Shown: positions 1-8,345, counted from the stretch's first letter. The stretch is DNA of 15,802 nucleotides from Sphingobacteriaceae bacterium (GCA_023251695.1 JAHEYE010000056.1:1-15802), one strand, 5' to 3'. A program made the numbers and translations. The notes: generated from the letters alone by a model not told the origin.

Positions 1-1
1 A

Positions 2-754
2 AAATTCAGAATTACGCAGAACCAAACAAAAGAAAATGCCTTTGTGTTTTGTGCCGATGATAAAGTGATGGAAGAATTCATGAAACACCATAAAATTGAA
101 GCCGAAAAAATTCCTTTCAGCATTAAAAAAAAAATCGAAGGAAACGGTGCTTACTTAAACGAGAATCAATTAACCCTTAACTATAAAAACCAAAATCCCT
201 TAATTATGACAATTGAACAATTAGCTCTGCAAGGTAAACATAACGTTTACAACTCAATGGCGGCTTCATTAGCTGCGCGTATCGTTGATGTACGTAAAGA
301 AACCATCCGTGAAAGTTTACAGGATTTTCAAAACGTTGAACACCGTTTGGAATTCGTAGCTTCTATAAATGGTATCGAATTCATCAACGACTCGAAAGCG
401 ACTAACGTTAACTCAACATGGTATGCCTTGGAAAGCATGGAAAAACCAACTATTTGGATTTGCGGTGGGCAAGACAAAGGCAATGATTACAATGAACTAA
501 CCGAAATTGTAAAACAAAGAGTAAAAGCCATTGTATGCTTGGGTGTCGACAATAAGAAAATCATCAAGGCATTTGAAGGCTTAGTTGAAACTATTGTTGA
601 AGTAAAAACGGCACAAGAAGCTGTTGCTGCTTCATATAAATTAGCTAAAAAAGGCGACGCAGTATTGTTATCGCCGGCTTGTGCAAGTTTTGACTTATTT
701 CAAAATTACGAGGACCGTGGTATGCAATTCAAAGGAGCAGTTCGCGGACTATAA
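2..754 (+). CDS. murD: UDP-N-acetylmuramoyl-L-alanine--D-glutamate ligase (MurD), 5' end missing
   Basis: MurD adds D-glutamate to UDP-MurNAc-L-Ala in the cytoplasm, using ATP, in peptidoglycan precursor synthesis. The reading frame is open from base 2, so the gene enters from the left and only about 250 C-terminal residues of a roughly 450-residue protein are here. A GTG at position 44 could be taken as a start, but it lies inside the coding sequence: the residues before it (frame KFRITQNQ) fit the central domain. Visible Mur ligase signatures are EHRLEF, NDSKATN (fragment residues about 129-134), GGQDKGND (about 155-162) and LSPACASFDLF near the C-terminus, which belong to the central and C-terminal ligase domains. 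The P-loop domain lies outside the window. It stops 17 bp before ftsW in the same direction, as expected for a dcw operon. Identification is secure. Confidence 0.95.
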   Translation, partial: KFRITQNQTKENAFVFCADDKVMEEFMKHHKIEAEKIPFSIKKKIEGNGAYLNENQLTLNYKNQNPLIMTIEQLALQGKHNVYNSMAASLAARIVDVRKETIRESLQDFQNVEHRLEFVASINGIEFINDSKATNVNSTWYALESMEKPTIWICGGQDKGNDYNELTEIVKQRVKAIVCLGVDNKKIIKAFEGLVETIVEVKTAQEAVAASYKLAKKGDAVLLSPACASFDLFQNYEDRGMQFKGAVRGL

Positions 755-771
755 ACCTAAATTAAAGCGCT

Positions 772-1920
772 ATGAAACTTTTTAATTATTTAAAAGGCGA
801 TAAGGTGATATGGGCAATAATGTTGCTCTTATCGCTCATATCTATATTGGTAGTTTACAGCGCGATCGTTACGCTTGCCTATAAATTTAAGCAAGGCAAC
901 ACGGAGTATTATTTATATAAACAGATAATTCTGATCACAATGGGATTTGGTTTAGCTTATCTGTTTCATAAAATAAAATATACTGTGTTCTCAAAAGTAG
1001 CGCAAATAGGATTTATTCTCTCAATTCCTTTATTGATTTACACATTACTAAGCGGTGTGAGTGCAGGAGAGGCCAATCGCTGGTTAGAGATCCCGGGTAT
1101 TGGACTTACATTTCAAACTTCCGACATGGCTAAGCTCATGTTATTAATGTATGTTGCAAGGGTGCTGACTACAAAACAGGAAAAATTAGTTGAATTTAAA
1201 GCGGTATTTAAATATTTATTGCTTCCTATAGGAATAATTTGTGCATTGATATTACCGGCGAACTTTTCAACAGCTGCATTATTATTTTTGAATTGTATGT
1301 TTCTGATGTTTATAGGCCGCATAAAAGTAAAATTCATGTTGCTGATAGTGGGTGCTTGCATGTTATTTGCAGTATTGTTGGGCCTTGTAGTTTACCAGTT
1401 CCCGAATGCGATTCCACGCGGCGCAACATGGAAAGCACGTATCGAAAATTTCTCTAAGGGCGATTCAAAAAGCAATTATCAAAGTGAGCAGGCAAAAATC
1501 GCAATCGCAACCGGCGGTGTGATCGGAAAAGGTCCTGGTAAAAGTACGCAACGCGCTTTTCTGCCTCAGGCCTCATCCGATTTTATCTACGCAATTATTG
1601 TGGAAGAATATGGTTTGGTGCTTGGCTTTTTAATGCTTTTTCTTTACATGATATTTTTATACAGAGGAATAAAAATAATGCGCGATACCGATAAAACTTT
1701 CGGCGGATTTCTGGCAGTAGGTTTAGCCTTCGGTCTCGTATTCCAGGCATTGATCAATATGGCAGTCGCGGTGAATTTATTTCCCGTTACAGGGCAACCT
1801 TTGCCTTTGGTTAGTTCAGGTGGAACTTCCATTTGGTTCACTTGTATTTCCATTGGAATTATTTTAAGTGTAAGTCGCAGCAGCGAAGATAAAACGGAAG
1901 AGAACCTTGAGTCGGCTTAA
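772..1920 (+). CDS. ftsW: Septal peptidoglycan polymerase FtsW (SEDS family)
   Basis: A multi-pass inner-membrane glycosyltransferase that polymerises lipid II at the division septum with a partner class B penicillin-binding protein. The 382-residue product is hydrophobic throughout with about ten predicted membrane segments, beginning with VIWAIMLLLSLISILVVYS. SEDS signatures are visible: ANRWLEIPGIGLTFQTSDMA in the first half, GKGPGKSTQ (residues about 252-260), FLPQASSDFIYAIIVEEYG (Asp about 270), and PLPLVSSGGTS near the C-terminus. FtsW and RodA are close relatives. I choose FtsW because the gene lies between murD and murG inside the dcw cluster. Its last 14 bases overlap the start of murG, which suggests translational coupling. 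Length is normal for the family and nothing is truncated. Confidence 0.95.
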   Translation: MKLFNYLKGDKVIWAIMLLLSLISILVVYSAIVTLAYKFKQGNTEYYLYKQIILITMGFGLAYLFHKIKYTVFSKVAQIGFILSIPLLIYTLLSGVSAGEANRWLEIPGIGLTFQTSDMAKLMLLMYVARVLTTKQEKLVEFKAVFKYLLLPIGIICALILPANFSTAALLFLNCMFLMFIGRIKVKFMLLIVGACMLFAVLLGLVVYQFPNAIPRGATWKARIENFSKGDSKSNYQSEQAKIAIATGGVIGKGPGKSTQRAFLPQASSDFIYAIIVEEYGLVLGFLMLFLYMIFLYRGIKIMRDTDKTFGGFLAVGLAFGLVFQALINMAVAVNLFPVTGQPLPLVSSGGTSIWFTCISIGIILSVSRSSEDKTEENLESA

Positions 1921-3016
1921 AGTCATATTAAGTGGTGGCGGAACCGGTGGCCATATTTTTCCTGCAGTCGCTATTGCAAACGAAATAAAGTCTATAGTTC
2001 CCGATGTTGAAATCCTATTTGTTGGTGCCCTGGGTAAAATGGAAATGGAAAAAGTTCCGGCTTCAGGTTACAAAATAATTGGATTGCCAATCGCAGGGAT
2101 TCAAAGGAAACTAACCTTAGCCAACTTAAAATTTCCTTTTCTCTTACTAAAAAGCATACTTAAGGCACGTTCTATTGTAAAAGAATTTAAACCAAATGTT
2201 GTGGTTGGAACAGGCGGTTATGCAAGCGGACCCTTATTAAGAGCGGCAACTTCTATGGGAATTCCGGCTTTGATTCAGGAACAAAATTCTTATGCCGGAG
2301 TTACCAATAAATGGCTTTCAAAAAAAGCATCAAAAATCTGCGTGGCTTATGAAGGGATGGAACAATTCTTCCCTAAAGAAAAAATTATCCTAACGGGAAA
2401 TCCTGTAAGGCAGGATATAAAAGATATTGAACAAAAAAGAGGTGAGGGGCAAAAATTCTTCAAACTCGATTCAAACAAAAAAACTTTATTAGTAGTTGGT
2501 GGGAGTTTAGGCGCAAAAGGAATTAATGAAGCAATGGGCGAGGGGCTTTCACAATTTGCTGAGAACGATATTCAGGTCATCTGGCAAACCGGAAAAGTTT
2601 ATATCGAAAAAGCCAAAGAGCAAGTAAAACCTTTTGCCTCAAAGAATATTCAGGCGATGGATTTTATTTCAAGAATGGATTTAGGATATGCAGTTGCCGA
2701 TGTAGTGGTTTCAAGAGCCGGAGCCGGAGCCGTTTCTGAATTATGTATCGTAAAAAAGCCAAGTATTTTGGTTCCCTTGTTAACAGCAGCCGAAGATCAT
2801 CAGACAAAAAATGCAATGTCGTTGGTAAATAAGAACGCCGCTATTTTAATAAGAGATGATGAAACCAAAACCAAACTGGTAAAAACTGCAATTTCATTAA
2901 TGAATGATACTGCTAAACAACAAGAACTGAGTGGTAATGCCGGAAAACTGGCACTACTTAACTCGGCTAATATCATTGCCAAAGAAGTACTAAAACTAAC
3001 AAACTATAAACCCTAA
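1907..3016 (+). CDS. murG: UDP-GlcNAc:lipid I N-acetylglucosaminyltransferase (MurG)
   Basis: MurG transfers GlcNAc from UDP-GlcNAc to lipid I at the inner face of the cytoplasmic membrane, making lipid II, the substrate FtsW polymerises. The 369-residue protein is full length. It shows the N-terminal glycine-rich loop GGGTGGH (residues 10-16), GTGGYASGP, QEQNSYAGVTNK, GNPVR, and the C-terminal UDP-GlcNAc site around SRAGAGAVSE (residues 269-278) followed by AAEDHQTKNA. The start is a TTG at 1907, inside the end of ftsW. It is chosen because the essential glycine loop follows only nine residues later and no ATG lies between, so a later start would delete the catalytic N-domain. The 14-bp overlap with ftsW points to coupled translation. 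The stop codon lies within a short repeated word shared with the end of ftsA. Confidence 0.95.
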   Translation: MSRLKVILSGGGTGGHIFPAVAIANEIKSIVPDVEILFVGALGKMEMEKVPASGYKIIGLPIAGIQRKLTLANLKFPFLLLKSILKARSIVKEFKPNVVVGTGGYASGPLLRAATSMGIPALIQEQNSYAGVTNKWLSKKASKICVAYEGMEQFFPKEKIILTGNPVRQDIKDIEQKRGEGQKFFKLDSNKKTLLVVGGSLGAKGINEAMGEGLSQFAENDIQVIWQTGKVYIEKAKEQVKPFASKNIQAMDFISRMDLGYAVADVVVSRAGAGAVSELCIVKKPSILVPLLTAAEDHQTKNAMSLVNKNAAILIRDDETKTKLVKTAISLMNDTAKQQELSGNAGKLALLNSANIIAKEVLKLTNYKP

Positions 3017-3049
3017 ACTCCCAACTCCGAACTAATAACTCCGAACTAA
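3015..3049. repeat. Intergenic word repeat: AACTCCGAACTAA twice, with AAACTCCCAACT
   Basis: The whole murG-murC gap is made of repeated words. The 13-mer AACTCCGAACTAA occurs exactly at 3023-3035 and 3037-3049, a 14-base period. It is preceded by AAACTCCCAACT (3015-3026), which starts inside the murG stop codon. Both words reappear reverse-complemented just after ftsA (6603-6627). No function is known to me. It leaves no conventional ribosome binding site before the murC ATG at 3051. Confidence 0.8.
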
Positions 3050-3050
3050 C

Positions 3051-4436
3051 ATGAAAGTTCTCGACTATAAACTATATTACTTTCTTGGTGTCGGCGGTAT
3101 AGGCATGAGTGCTCTTGCCCGTTACTTTAAGCATTACGGGAAAACGGTTTTTGGTTATGATAAATCACCAAGTCCACTAATTGCTGAAATGGAACGCGAA
3201 CAGATTGCCTGTCATTTCAGTGAAGATGTTGAGTTCCTTCAAAAATTACTTTCCAAATATAAACCGGAAGAGGTTTTAGTAGTGTATACACCGGCAGTTC
3301 CTAAAAATCATACAGAATATGTGTATTTAACTTCCAATAATTACGATATTAAAAAACGTTCTGAGGTATTAGGTGAGATAACCAAACAATTTAAAACCAT
3401 AGCCATTGCCGGAACGCACGGTAAGACCACCACAACAACCTTGGTTACACATTTATTAAAGACCTCAGGTATCAATTGCTATTCTTTTATGGGAGGCATT
3501 TCGAAAAATTACGGAACAAATTTACTTTTGGGCGACCCGAACGACAAAGATGCGTACGTTGTAGTTGAAGCCGATGAGTACGATCGTTCCTTTCTAACTC
3601 TTTTTCCATATATAGCTGTTATCACGAGTGTTGATGCAGATCACTTAGACATTTACGGTAACAAGGAAACGATGCACGAAAGTTATGTTTTGTTCGCAAA
3701 ACAAGTCAAAAAAGAAGGTAAACTCATTGTTAAAAAAAATGTTGATAACGAATTGAAGCTCACCGATAAGAGGCTCATCTACTCCCTAAATTTAAATACG
3801 GGATATTGTGCTGAAAACATCCGGATTGAGAACGGGGAATTTCATTACGATATCAAAAGTGAGGTGGAGCCAGTAAATGGCGTCACTATTGGACTTCCGG
3901 GCCTACACAATGTTGAAAATTCGATTGCAGCAGTTGCGGTCGCACAACAATTAGGGGTGAAAGCAGAAAAAATAAAAGAAGCACTACGTTCTTTTCAAGG
4001 TGTGAAACGCAGATTTGATTACAAGGTTAAAACAGCAAAAGTAATTTATGTTGATGACTACGCTCATCACCCTGAAGAATTGAAAGCAGCGATTGGTGCA
4101 GCAAAACAATTGTATCCGGATAAAAAAGTGACAGGTATTTTTCAGCCGCACTTGTTTACAAGGACGAGAGATTTCGCTGATGGTTTTGCAGAAAGTCTGG
4201 ATATGTTGGATGAATGTATTTTACTTGACATCTATCCGGCCCGTGAATTGCCGATAGAGGGGATAACATCACAAATGCTGTTGGATAAAATGAAATCAAA
4301 ACAAAAGCATCTGGTAAAAAAAGAAAATTTGCTGACGTTTTTAAAAGAGAAACAACCGGAAGTGTTGTTGACAATGGGAGCAGGAGACATAGACCAATTT
4401 GTTGAACCTATTGCAGAAATGCTGAAGAAAAGATAA
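3051..4436 (+). CDS. murC: UDP-N-acetylmuramate--L-alanine ligase (MurC)
   Basis: MurC catalyses the first amino-acid addition to the muramic acid nucleotide, ATP-dependent ligation of L-alanine to UDP-MurNAc, in the cytoplasm. The 461-residue length is typical. Domains in order: a UDP-binding Rossmann domain with GVGGIGMS (residues 13-20), the central ATPase domain with P-loop GTHGKTTTT (121-129) and EADEYDRSF, then the C-terminal domain beginning around DDYAHHPEE (about 335-343). The last residues LLTMGAGDID are also characteristic. These features separate it from MurD, E and F and from Mpl, which is longer in its N-domain. The stop codon TAA is followed at once by the ftsQ ATG with no gap. 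As in other Bacteroidota, murC comes after murG and neither murB nor ddl follows. Confidence 0.96.
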   Translation: MKVLDYKLYYFLGVGGIGMSALARYFKHYGKTVFGYDKSPSPLIAEMEREQIACHFSEDVEFLQKLLSKYKPEEVLVVYTPAVPKNHTEYVYLTSNNYDIKKRSEVLGEITKQFKTIAIAGTHGKTTTTTLVTHLLKTSGINCYSFMGGISKNYGTNLLLGDPNDKDAYVVVEADEYDRSFLTLFPYIAVITSVDADHLDIYGNKETMHESYVLFAKQVKKEGKLIVKKNVDNELKLTDKRLIYSLNLNTGYCAENIRIENGEFHYDIKSEVEPVNGVTIGLPGLHNVENSIAAVAVAQQLGVKAEKIKEALRSFQGVKRRFDYKVKTAKVIYVDDYAHHPEELKAAIGAAKQLYPDKKVTGIFQPHLFTRTRDFADGFAESLDMLDECILLDIYPARELPIEGITSQMLLDKMKSKQKHLVKKENLLTFLKEKQPEVLLTMGAGDIDQFVEPIAEMLKKR

Positions 4437-5246
4437 ATGAAGATTAATTATAAAAAAATATTTACTACAGTTCTTTGGATTATTGCAATATCAGGTCTGA
4501 TTACCTCGCTTGCATTTGTGAATAAAAAAGAAAGCCTTGTTAAAGTAGGCAATCTTGATATTACCGTGAATGCTACAGGCGAAAATCAGTTTGTGGACGA
4601 AGATGATGTGAAACATTTTTTTATTGAGCGTCACGATGTATTACTCACTGCTGAAGTAAAAAATGTCAATATCAACGCTCTGGAAAAAGCACTAAACTCA
4701 CATCCCGCAATCGAAAATGCAGATTTGAGTGTAGATGTTAACGGTGATGTGAAAATAAATGTCATGCAACGGACCCCGCTGGTAAGGGTTTTAACTATGG
4801 GTGGAGAAAGTTATTACATCGACACGCAAAGCAAGCTAATGCCGCTTAGTGATAAATATACCGCAAGGGTTTTAGTGGTGAATGGATATGTTCATGAACC
4901 CTATGCAAGACGCTGCATGTTTTCTGTAAACGAAATTGCAGGTAACGAAATTTTTAAAGAAGTGAGCATGTTAGATGATATTTATGAAATGGCACGATAC
5001 ATTACAAAAGACACGGTACTTAATAGTCTGGTTCAGCAGTTAAGCATCAATGAGGAAAAAGAATTTGAAATATACCCGGCCATCGGAAATCATAAAATCA
5101 TTTTTGGCGATGCTACTGATATTGCAGGAAAATTTGAAAAACTAAAAATATTTTACCGCGAAGGCTTAAATAAAACAGATAACTGGAATAAGTACTCGAT
5201 AATAAATTTAAAATATAAAAACCAGGTGGTTTGCACCAAAAAATAA
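4437..5246 (+). CDS. ftsQ: Cell division protein FtsQ/DivIB
   Basis: FtsQ is a bitopic inner-membrane protein of the divisome that links early cytoplasmic components to FtsW and the septal transpeptidase through partners such as FtsB and FtsL. The 269-residue product has a short basic N-terminus (MKINYKK), one membrane segment at about residues 8-27, and a periplasmic remainder. The segment after the membrane span reads as a POTRA-like region (LDITVNATGENQFVDEDD to NVMQRTPLVRV), with the characteristic pattern of a helix pair and a strand ending in an R-P/T-P step. FtsQ is poorly conserved in sequence, so the call rests on topology, size and position between murC and ftsA. The ATG directly abuts the murC stop codon, and the stop is 5 bp before the preferred ftsA start. 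Confidence 0.9.
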   Translation: MKINYKKIFTTVLWIIAISGLITSLAFVNKKESLVKVGNLDITVNATGENQFVDEDDVKHFFIERHDVLLTAEVKNVNINALEKALNSHPAIENADLSVDVNGDVKINVMQRTPLVRVLTMGGESYYIDTQSKLMPLSDKYTARVLVVNGYVHEPYARRCMFSVNEIAGNEIFKEVSMLDDIYEMARYITKDTVLNSLVQQLSINEEKEFEIYPAIGNHKIIFGDATDIAGKFEKLKIFYREGLNKTDNWNKYSIINLKYKNQVVCTKK

Positions 5247-5251
5247 CAAGT

Positions 5252-6604
5252 ATGGAAGCGATCAATAAAGATGAAAATAACACAATAGTTTCTGATTTAG
5301 TAGTTGGATTGGATATTGGCACAACTAAAATAGCTGCGATTGTTGGAGGTAAAAACAAATTTGGGAAGCTAGTTATCTGTGGTATAGGTAAAGCTGAGTC
5401 GCTAGGTGTTAACCGCGGAGTTGTTGTGAATATAGAACAAACTGTTGCCTCTATTAAAGCGGCAGTTGCTATTGCTGCCGATAAAGCAAATGTTGATATT
5501 GGTGAAGTAATTGTTGGTATAGCCGGACAACATATTAAAAGCGTTCAGCATCGCGGCATGATCACACGTCAGTCGCTCGAAGATGAGGTTAATCAAAAAG
5601 ATGTAGATACTTTAATAGATAACATGCATCGCTTAGTAATGAGCCCGGGCGAAGAAATCATTCATGTTATCCCGCAGGAATATATTATCGACAGCGAAAT
5701 CGGAATCAAAAATCCTATTGGACACGCCGGTATACGTTTAGAAGGAAATTTCCATATTATTACCGGACAAGTATCGGCAGTTAAAAATATTTTCAAATGC
5801 GTTAACCGCGCCGGACTTGAATCTATTGATTTGCATTTAGAGCCATTGGCAAGTGCTGATGCAGTTTTAAGTGACGAAGAAAAAGAAGCAGGTGTTGTGT
5901 TGGTGGATATCGGTGGTGGTACAACTGATGTTGCTATTTTCTACGATGGCATTATCCGTCACACTGCAGTAATTCCATTTGGCGGTAACATTATTACGGA
6001 GGATATTAAAGAAGGATGCAGCATTATTAAAACACAGGCTGAACAATTAAAAGTAAGATTTGGTTCTGCATTAGCTCAGGAAAATCAGGAAAACGAAATT
6101 ATTTCTATTCCCGGTCTACGTGGACGACCGCATAAAGAAATTTCTGTAAAATTCCTCGCCCAGATTATTCAGGCGCGCATGGAAGAAATACTGGAGTTCG
6201 TTTTATTTGAAATAAAAAATTCAGGATTCGAACGCAAACTTTCTGCCGGCATTGTTGTAACGGGCGGAGGTTCTATGTTAAAACATTTACCTCAATTGGT
6301 GATGTTAACCACGGGTATGGATTGCCGCATTGGTACGCCAAACGAGCATTTATCTGCGGCAGATGATGAATTAAAAAACCCTCTATACGCAACCGGTATC
6401 GGATTAGTGATGAAGGGAATTGAAAAATACGAACGTGAAGCACGCAAAGGCGCTAACAATACTAAAGTTGCAGTTGAAGCCATTGTAAATGAAAAAGTAC
6501 AGGAAGATAAAAAAGTAACCGACCACTCCTCAAAAAAATCGGGTACTTTCTTCGATACTTTAATCACACGTGCTAAAGACTGGATGAGCGATGATATAGA
6601 GTAG
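5252..6604 (+). CDS. ftsA: Cell division protein FtsA (actin-like FtsZ membrane anchor)
   Basis: FtsA is an actin-like ATPase that tethers FtsZ filaments to the inner membrane and recruits later divisome proteins. The 450-residue product shows phosphate-1 VGLDIGTTK (residues about 18-26), the FtsA-specific 1C subdomain (PQEYIIDSEIGIKNPIGHAG), phosphate-2 DIGGGTTDVAIF (219-230) and the adenosine-site GIVVTGGGSMLKHL. The C-terminus has a linker and then a probable amphipathic helix, SGTFFDTLITRAKDWMSDD, fitting the membrane-targeting sequence. I prefer the ATG at 5252, which gives MEAINKDENN and sits 5 bp after ftsQ. A TTG at 5231 inside ftsQ would add seven residues without any family support. 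The gene ends in a TAG lying in a repeat word shared with the murG 3' end. Confidence 0.95.
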   Translation: MEAINKDENNTIVSDLVVGLDIGTTKIAAIVGGKNKFGKLVICGIGKAESLGVNRGVVVNIEQTVASIKAAVAIAADKANVDIGEVIVGIAGQHIKSVQHRGMITRQSLEDEVNQKDVDTLIDNMHRLVMSPGEEIIHVIPQEYIIDSEIGIKNPIGHAGIRLEGNFHIITGQVSAVKNIFKCVNRAGLESIDLHLEPLASADAVLSDEEKEAGVVLVDIGGGTTDVAIFYDGIIRHTAVIPFGGNIITEDIKEGCSIIKTQAEQLKVRFGSALAQENQENEIISIPGLRGRPHKEISVKFLAQIIQARMEEILEFVLFEIKNSGFERKLSAGIVVTGGGSMLKHLPQLVMLTTGMDCRIGTPNEHLSAADDELKNPLYATGIGLVMKGIEKYEREARKGANNTKVAVEAIVNEKVQEDKKVTDHSSKKSGTFFDTLITRAKDWMSDDIE

Positions 6605-6632
6605 TTGGGAGTTTTTAGTTCGGAGTTCGGAG
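6603..6632. repeat. Inverted copy of the murG-murC intergenic words
   Basis: AGTTGGGAGTTT (6603-6614, starting inside the ftsA TAG stop) and TTAGTTCGGAGTT (6615-6627) are exact reverse complements of the 12-mer at 3015-3026 and the 13-mer at 3023-3035. A further partial unit, TTCGGAG, follows at 6626-6632. The two repeat sites therefore face each other across murC-ftsQ-ftsA. No hairpin-plus-T-tract is visible here. Confidence 0.8.
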
Positions 6633-6673
6633 AAATCATTTCACGATATAAGGACTAAGCCCAAATTAATAAT

Positions 6674-6719
6674 AACCAACAATTAACCATATAACAATAA
6701 ACAACCAACAATTAACCAT
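6674..6719. repeat. Direct repeat in the ftsZ leader
   Basis: The 17-mer AACCAACAATTAACCAT occurs exactly twice, at 6674-6690 and 6703-6719, a 29-base period. It forms most of the A/C-rich, G-poor leader directly upstream of ftsZ. Strand asymmetry is striking, with almost no G from 6661 to 6738. It may be a translation-enhancing unstructured leader or another intergenic word repeat. I see no clear TAnnTTTG promoter element in this 134-bp gap. Confidence 0.7.
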
Positions 6720-6738
6720 TTAACTAATACATACCAGC

Positions 6739-8295
6739 ATGATGCAATTTGAATTACCACAGGACGAAAGCTCAATCATTAAAGTGATTGGCGTTGGCGG
6801 CGGCGGAAGCAATGCCGTAAACCACATGTACCGTTTAGGTATTAAAGGTGTCGACTTTATAATATGTAATACCGACAAACAGGCATTGGACAAAAGCCCT
6901 GTGCCAAACAAAATACAATTGGGTTCTAACCTTACCAAAGGTTTAGGAGCCGGTTCTATTCCTGATGTTGGCCGCGATGCTGCGTTGGAATCGGTTGAAG
7001 ATGTGCGTAAATATTTTGAAGACAATACGCAAATGGTATTCATTACTGCAGGCTTAGGCGGCGGAACCGGAACAGGTGCTGCGCCGGTTATCGCATCGGT
7101 TGCTCGTGAATTGGGTATTTTAACTGTAGGTATAGTTACAATTCCGTTTGCATTCGAAGGTAAAAAACGCCGTCAGCAAGCCGAAGCCGGTTTGGAGGAA
7201 ATGAAAAAGTATGTAGATACTTTACTAGTTATAGGTAATGATAAACTACGCGAAATATACGGTAACTTAAAAATGAGCGAAGCTTTTGCTCATGCTGATG
7301 ATGTATTAACCGGTGCTGCAAAAAGTATAGCGGAAATTATCAGTCTGCACATGCATGTTAACGTAGACTTCAACGATGTAAAAACTGTAATGAAAGACAG
7401 CGGTGTGGCCATTATGGGTTCTGCTACTGCAAGCGGCGAAAAGCGTTCGTTGCGTGCGGTGGAAGAAGCTTTAAATTCTCCGTTGTTAAATGACAATGAT
7501 ATTTGTGGTGCACGTCACGTGTTATTGAATATCATGAGCGGAAGTGATGATATCGACATGGATGAATTTGGTGAGATAACTGATTACATTCAGGAAGCTG
7601 CGGGCGGTACTGCTGAGTTGATTACAGGTTACGGCACTGACCCTTCTTTAGGTGATAATGTTTCGGTTACTATTATTGCAACCGGATTTAAAACCACACA
7701 GATTTCAGGTTACGAGCCACCGGTTATTAAGGAGCGTAAAATTGTTAACCTTGATCAGAAAGAAACAAAGGCTGAAGAAACTGTGCAAACAAATCTGATT
7801 GACGAAATTAAAAGCACCGAACCTTTTGTGTTTGTGAAAGAAGAAACAACTGAAACCCCTTCTGTTAATGTTATTCCGGAGTTCAAAGAAGAGAAGGAAG
7901 TGGATTTTGTCGTGACAAATACGGAGGATATTTCGGAAAAAAATAATGAAGTTGTTTCTGATAATACAACAGAATTCACAATTCATACCATTTCAAACGA
8001 TAACGAAGATAAGAATTCGGATGTATCAAATGAGGAAACGGTATCACGTGAAGAGCAGATTAAATTAGCTCAGGAGCGTATCCGTAAACTGAAAGAAATC
8101 ACTCTTAAAATGAAGAGCCCTGATGGTTTAGCAATGTTAGAGAAAGAAACGGCTTTCTCCCGTAAAAACATCACATTAGAGAATAAAACACCATCGACTG
8201 ATTCTGAAATATCCCGTTTCACTTTATCAGAAGGTGATGACAAGAAAATTGAAATTCGCCCGAACAATTCGTTCTTGCATGATAATGTAGATTAA
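6739..8295 (+). CDS. ftsZ: Cell division protein FtsZ (tubulin-like GTPase)
   Basis: FtsZ polymerises with GTP into the cytoplasmic Z-ring. The 518-residue protein carries GGGGSNA (residues 20-26), the tubulin signature GGGTGTG (107-113), and the T7 synergy loop NVDFNDV (208-214, acidic residues 210 and 213) that completes the GTPase site of the next subunit. The conserved body ends near residue 318 (VTIIATGFK). It is followed by a long acidic, E/T/V/N-rich linker of roughly 185 residues and a short C-terminal peptide, RPNNSFLHDNVD, of Bacteroidota type that should bind FtsA. Two ATGs lie in tandem (6739 and 6742) and cannot be separated by sequence. It is separated from ftsA by a 134-bp gap with repeats and is followed by a strong terminator. 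Confidence 0.97.
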   Translation: MMQFELPQDESSIIKVIGVGGGGSNAVNHMYRLGIKGVDFIICNTDKQALDKSPVPNKIQLGSNLTKGLGAGSIPDVGRDAALESVEDVRKYFEDNTQMVFITAGLGGGTGTGAAPVIASVARELGILTVGIVTIPFAFEGKKRRQQAEAGLEEMKKYVDTLLVIGNDKLREIYGNLKMSEAFAHADDVLTGAAKSIAEIISLHMHVNVDFNDVKTVMKDSGVAIMGSATASGEKRSLRAVEEALNSPLLNDNDICGARHVLLNIMSGSDDIDMDEFGEITDYIQEAAGGTAELITGYGTDPSLGDNVSVTIIATGFKTTQISGYEPPVIKERKIVNLDQKETKAEETVQTNLIDEIKSTEPFVFVKEETTETPSVNVIPEFKEEKEVDFVVTNTEDISEKNNEVVSDNTTEFTIHTISNDNEDKNSDVSNEETVSREEQIKLAQERIRKLKEITLKMKSPDGLAMLEKETAFSRKNITLENKTPSTDSEISRFTLSEGDDKKIEIRPNNSFLHDNVD

Positions 8296-8312
8296 TTAGA
8301 ATTCCAATAATC

Positions 8313-8345
8313 AAACCCCGTCCGCCTTAGGCAGACGGGGTTTTT
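8313..8345 (+). terminator. Intrinsic terminator after ftsZ, end of the dcw operon
   Basis: The stem pairs CCCCGTC (8316-8322) with GACGGGG (8334-8340), then one C-A mismatch (8323/8333), then GCC with GGC, around a TTA loop. A run of five T (8341-8345) follows, and three A (8313-8315) precede the stem, so it could also act on the opposite strand. It lies 17 bp after the ftsZ stop and before the yqeY-like gene. Confidence 0.93.

Noticed and set aside
44..754. A complete short gene starting at GTG 44
   Set aside because: The frame is open to the window edge and the upstream residues continue the MurD central domain, so this is the 3' part of murD.
3051..5246. Loss of murB and ddl from the dcw cluster
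   Set aside because: Direct murC-ftsQ adjacency is normal in Bacteroidota and is not a deletion specific to this genome.
5231..5251. TTG start giving FtsA seven extra residues
   Set aside because: It lies inside ftsQ, and the ATG at 5252 gives a normal FtsA N-terminus with a 5-bp gap.
6292..6639. 115-residue minus-strand open frame over the ftsA 3' end
   Set aside because: It is antisense to conserved FtsA coding sequence and begins in a repeat; there is no support for translation.
7705..7986. Minus-strand open frames opposite the FtsZ linker (two overlapping frames)
   Set aside because: They are Phe/Ser/Val-rich complements of the acidic linker codons, with no recognisable motif.
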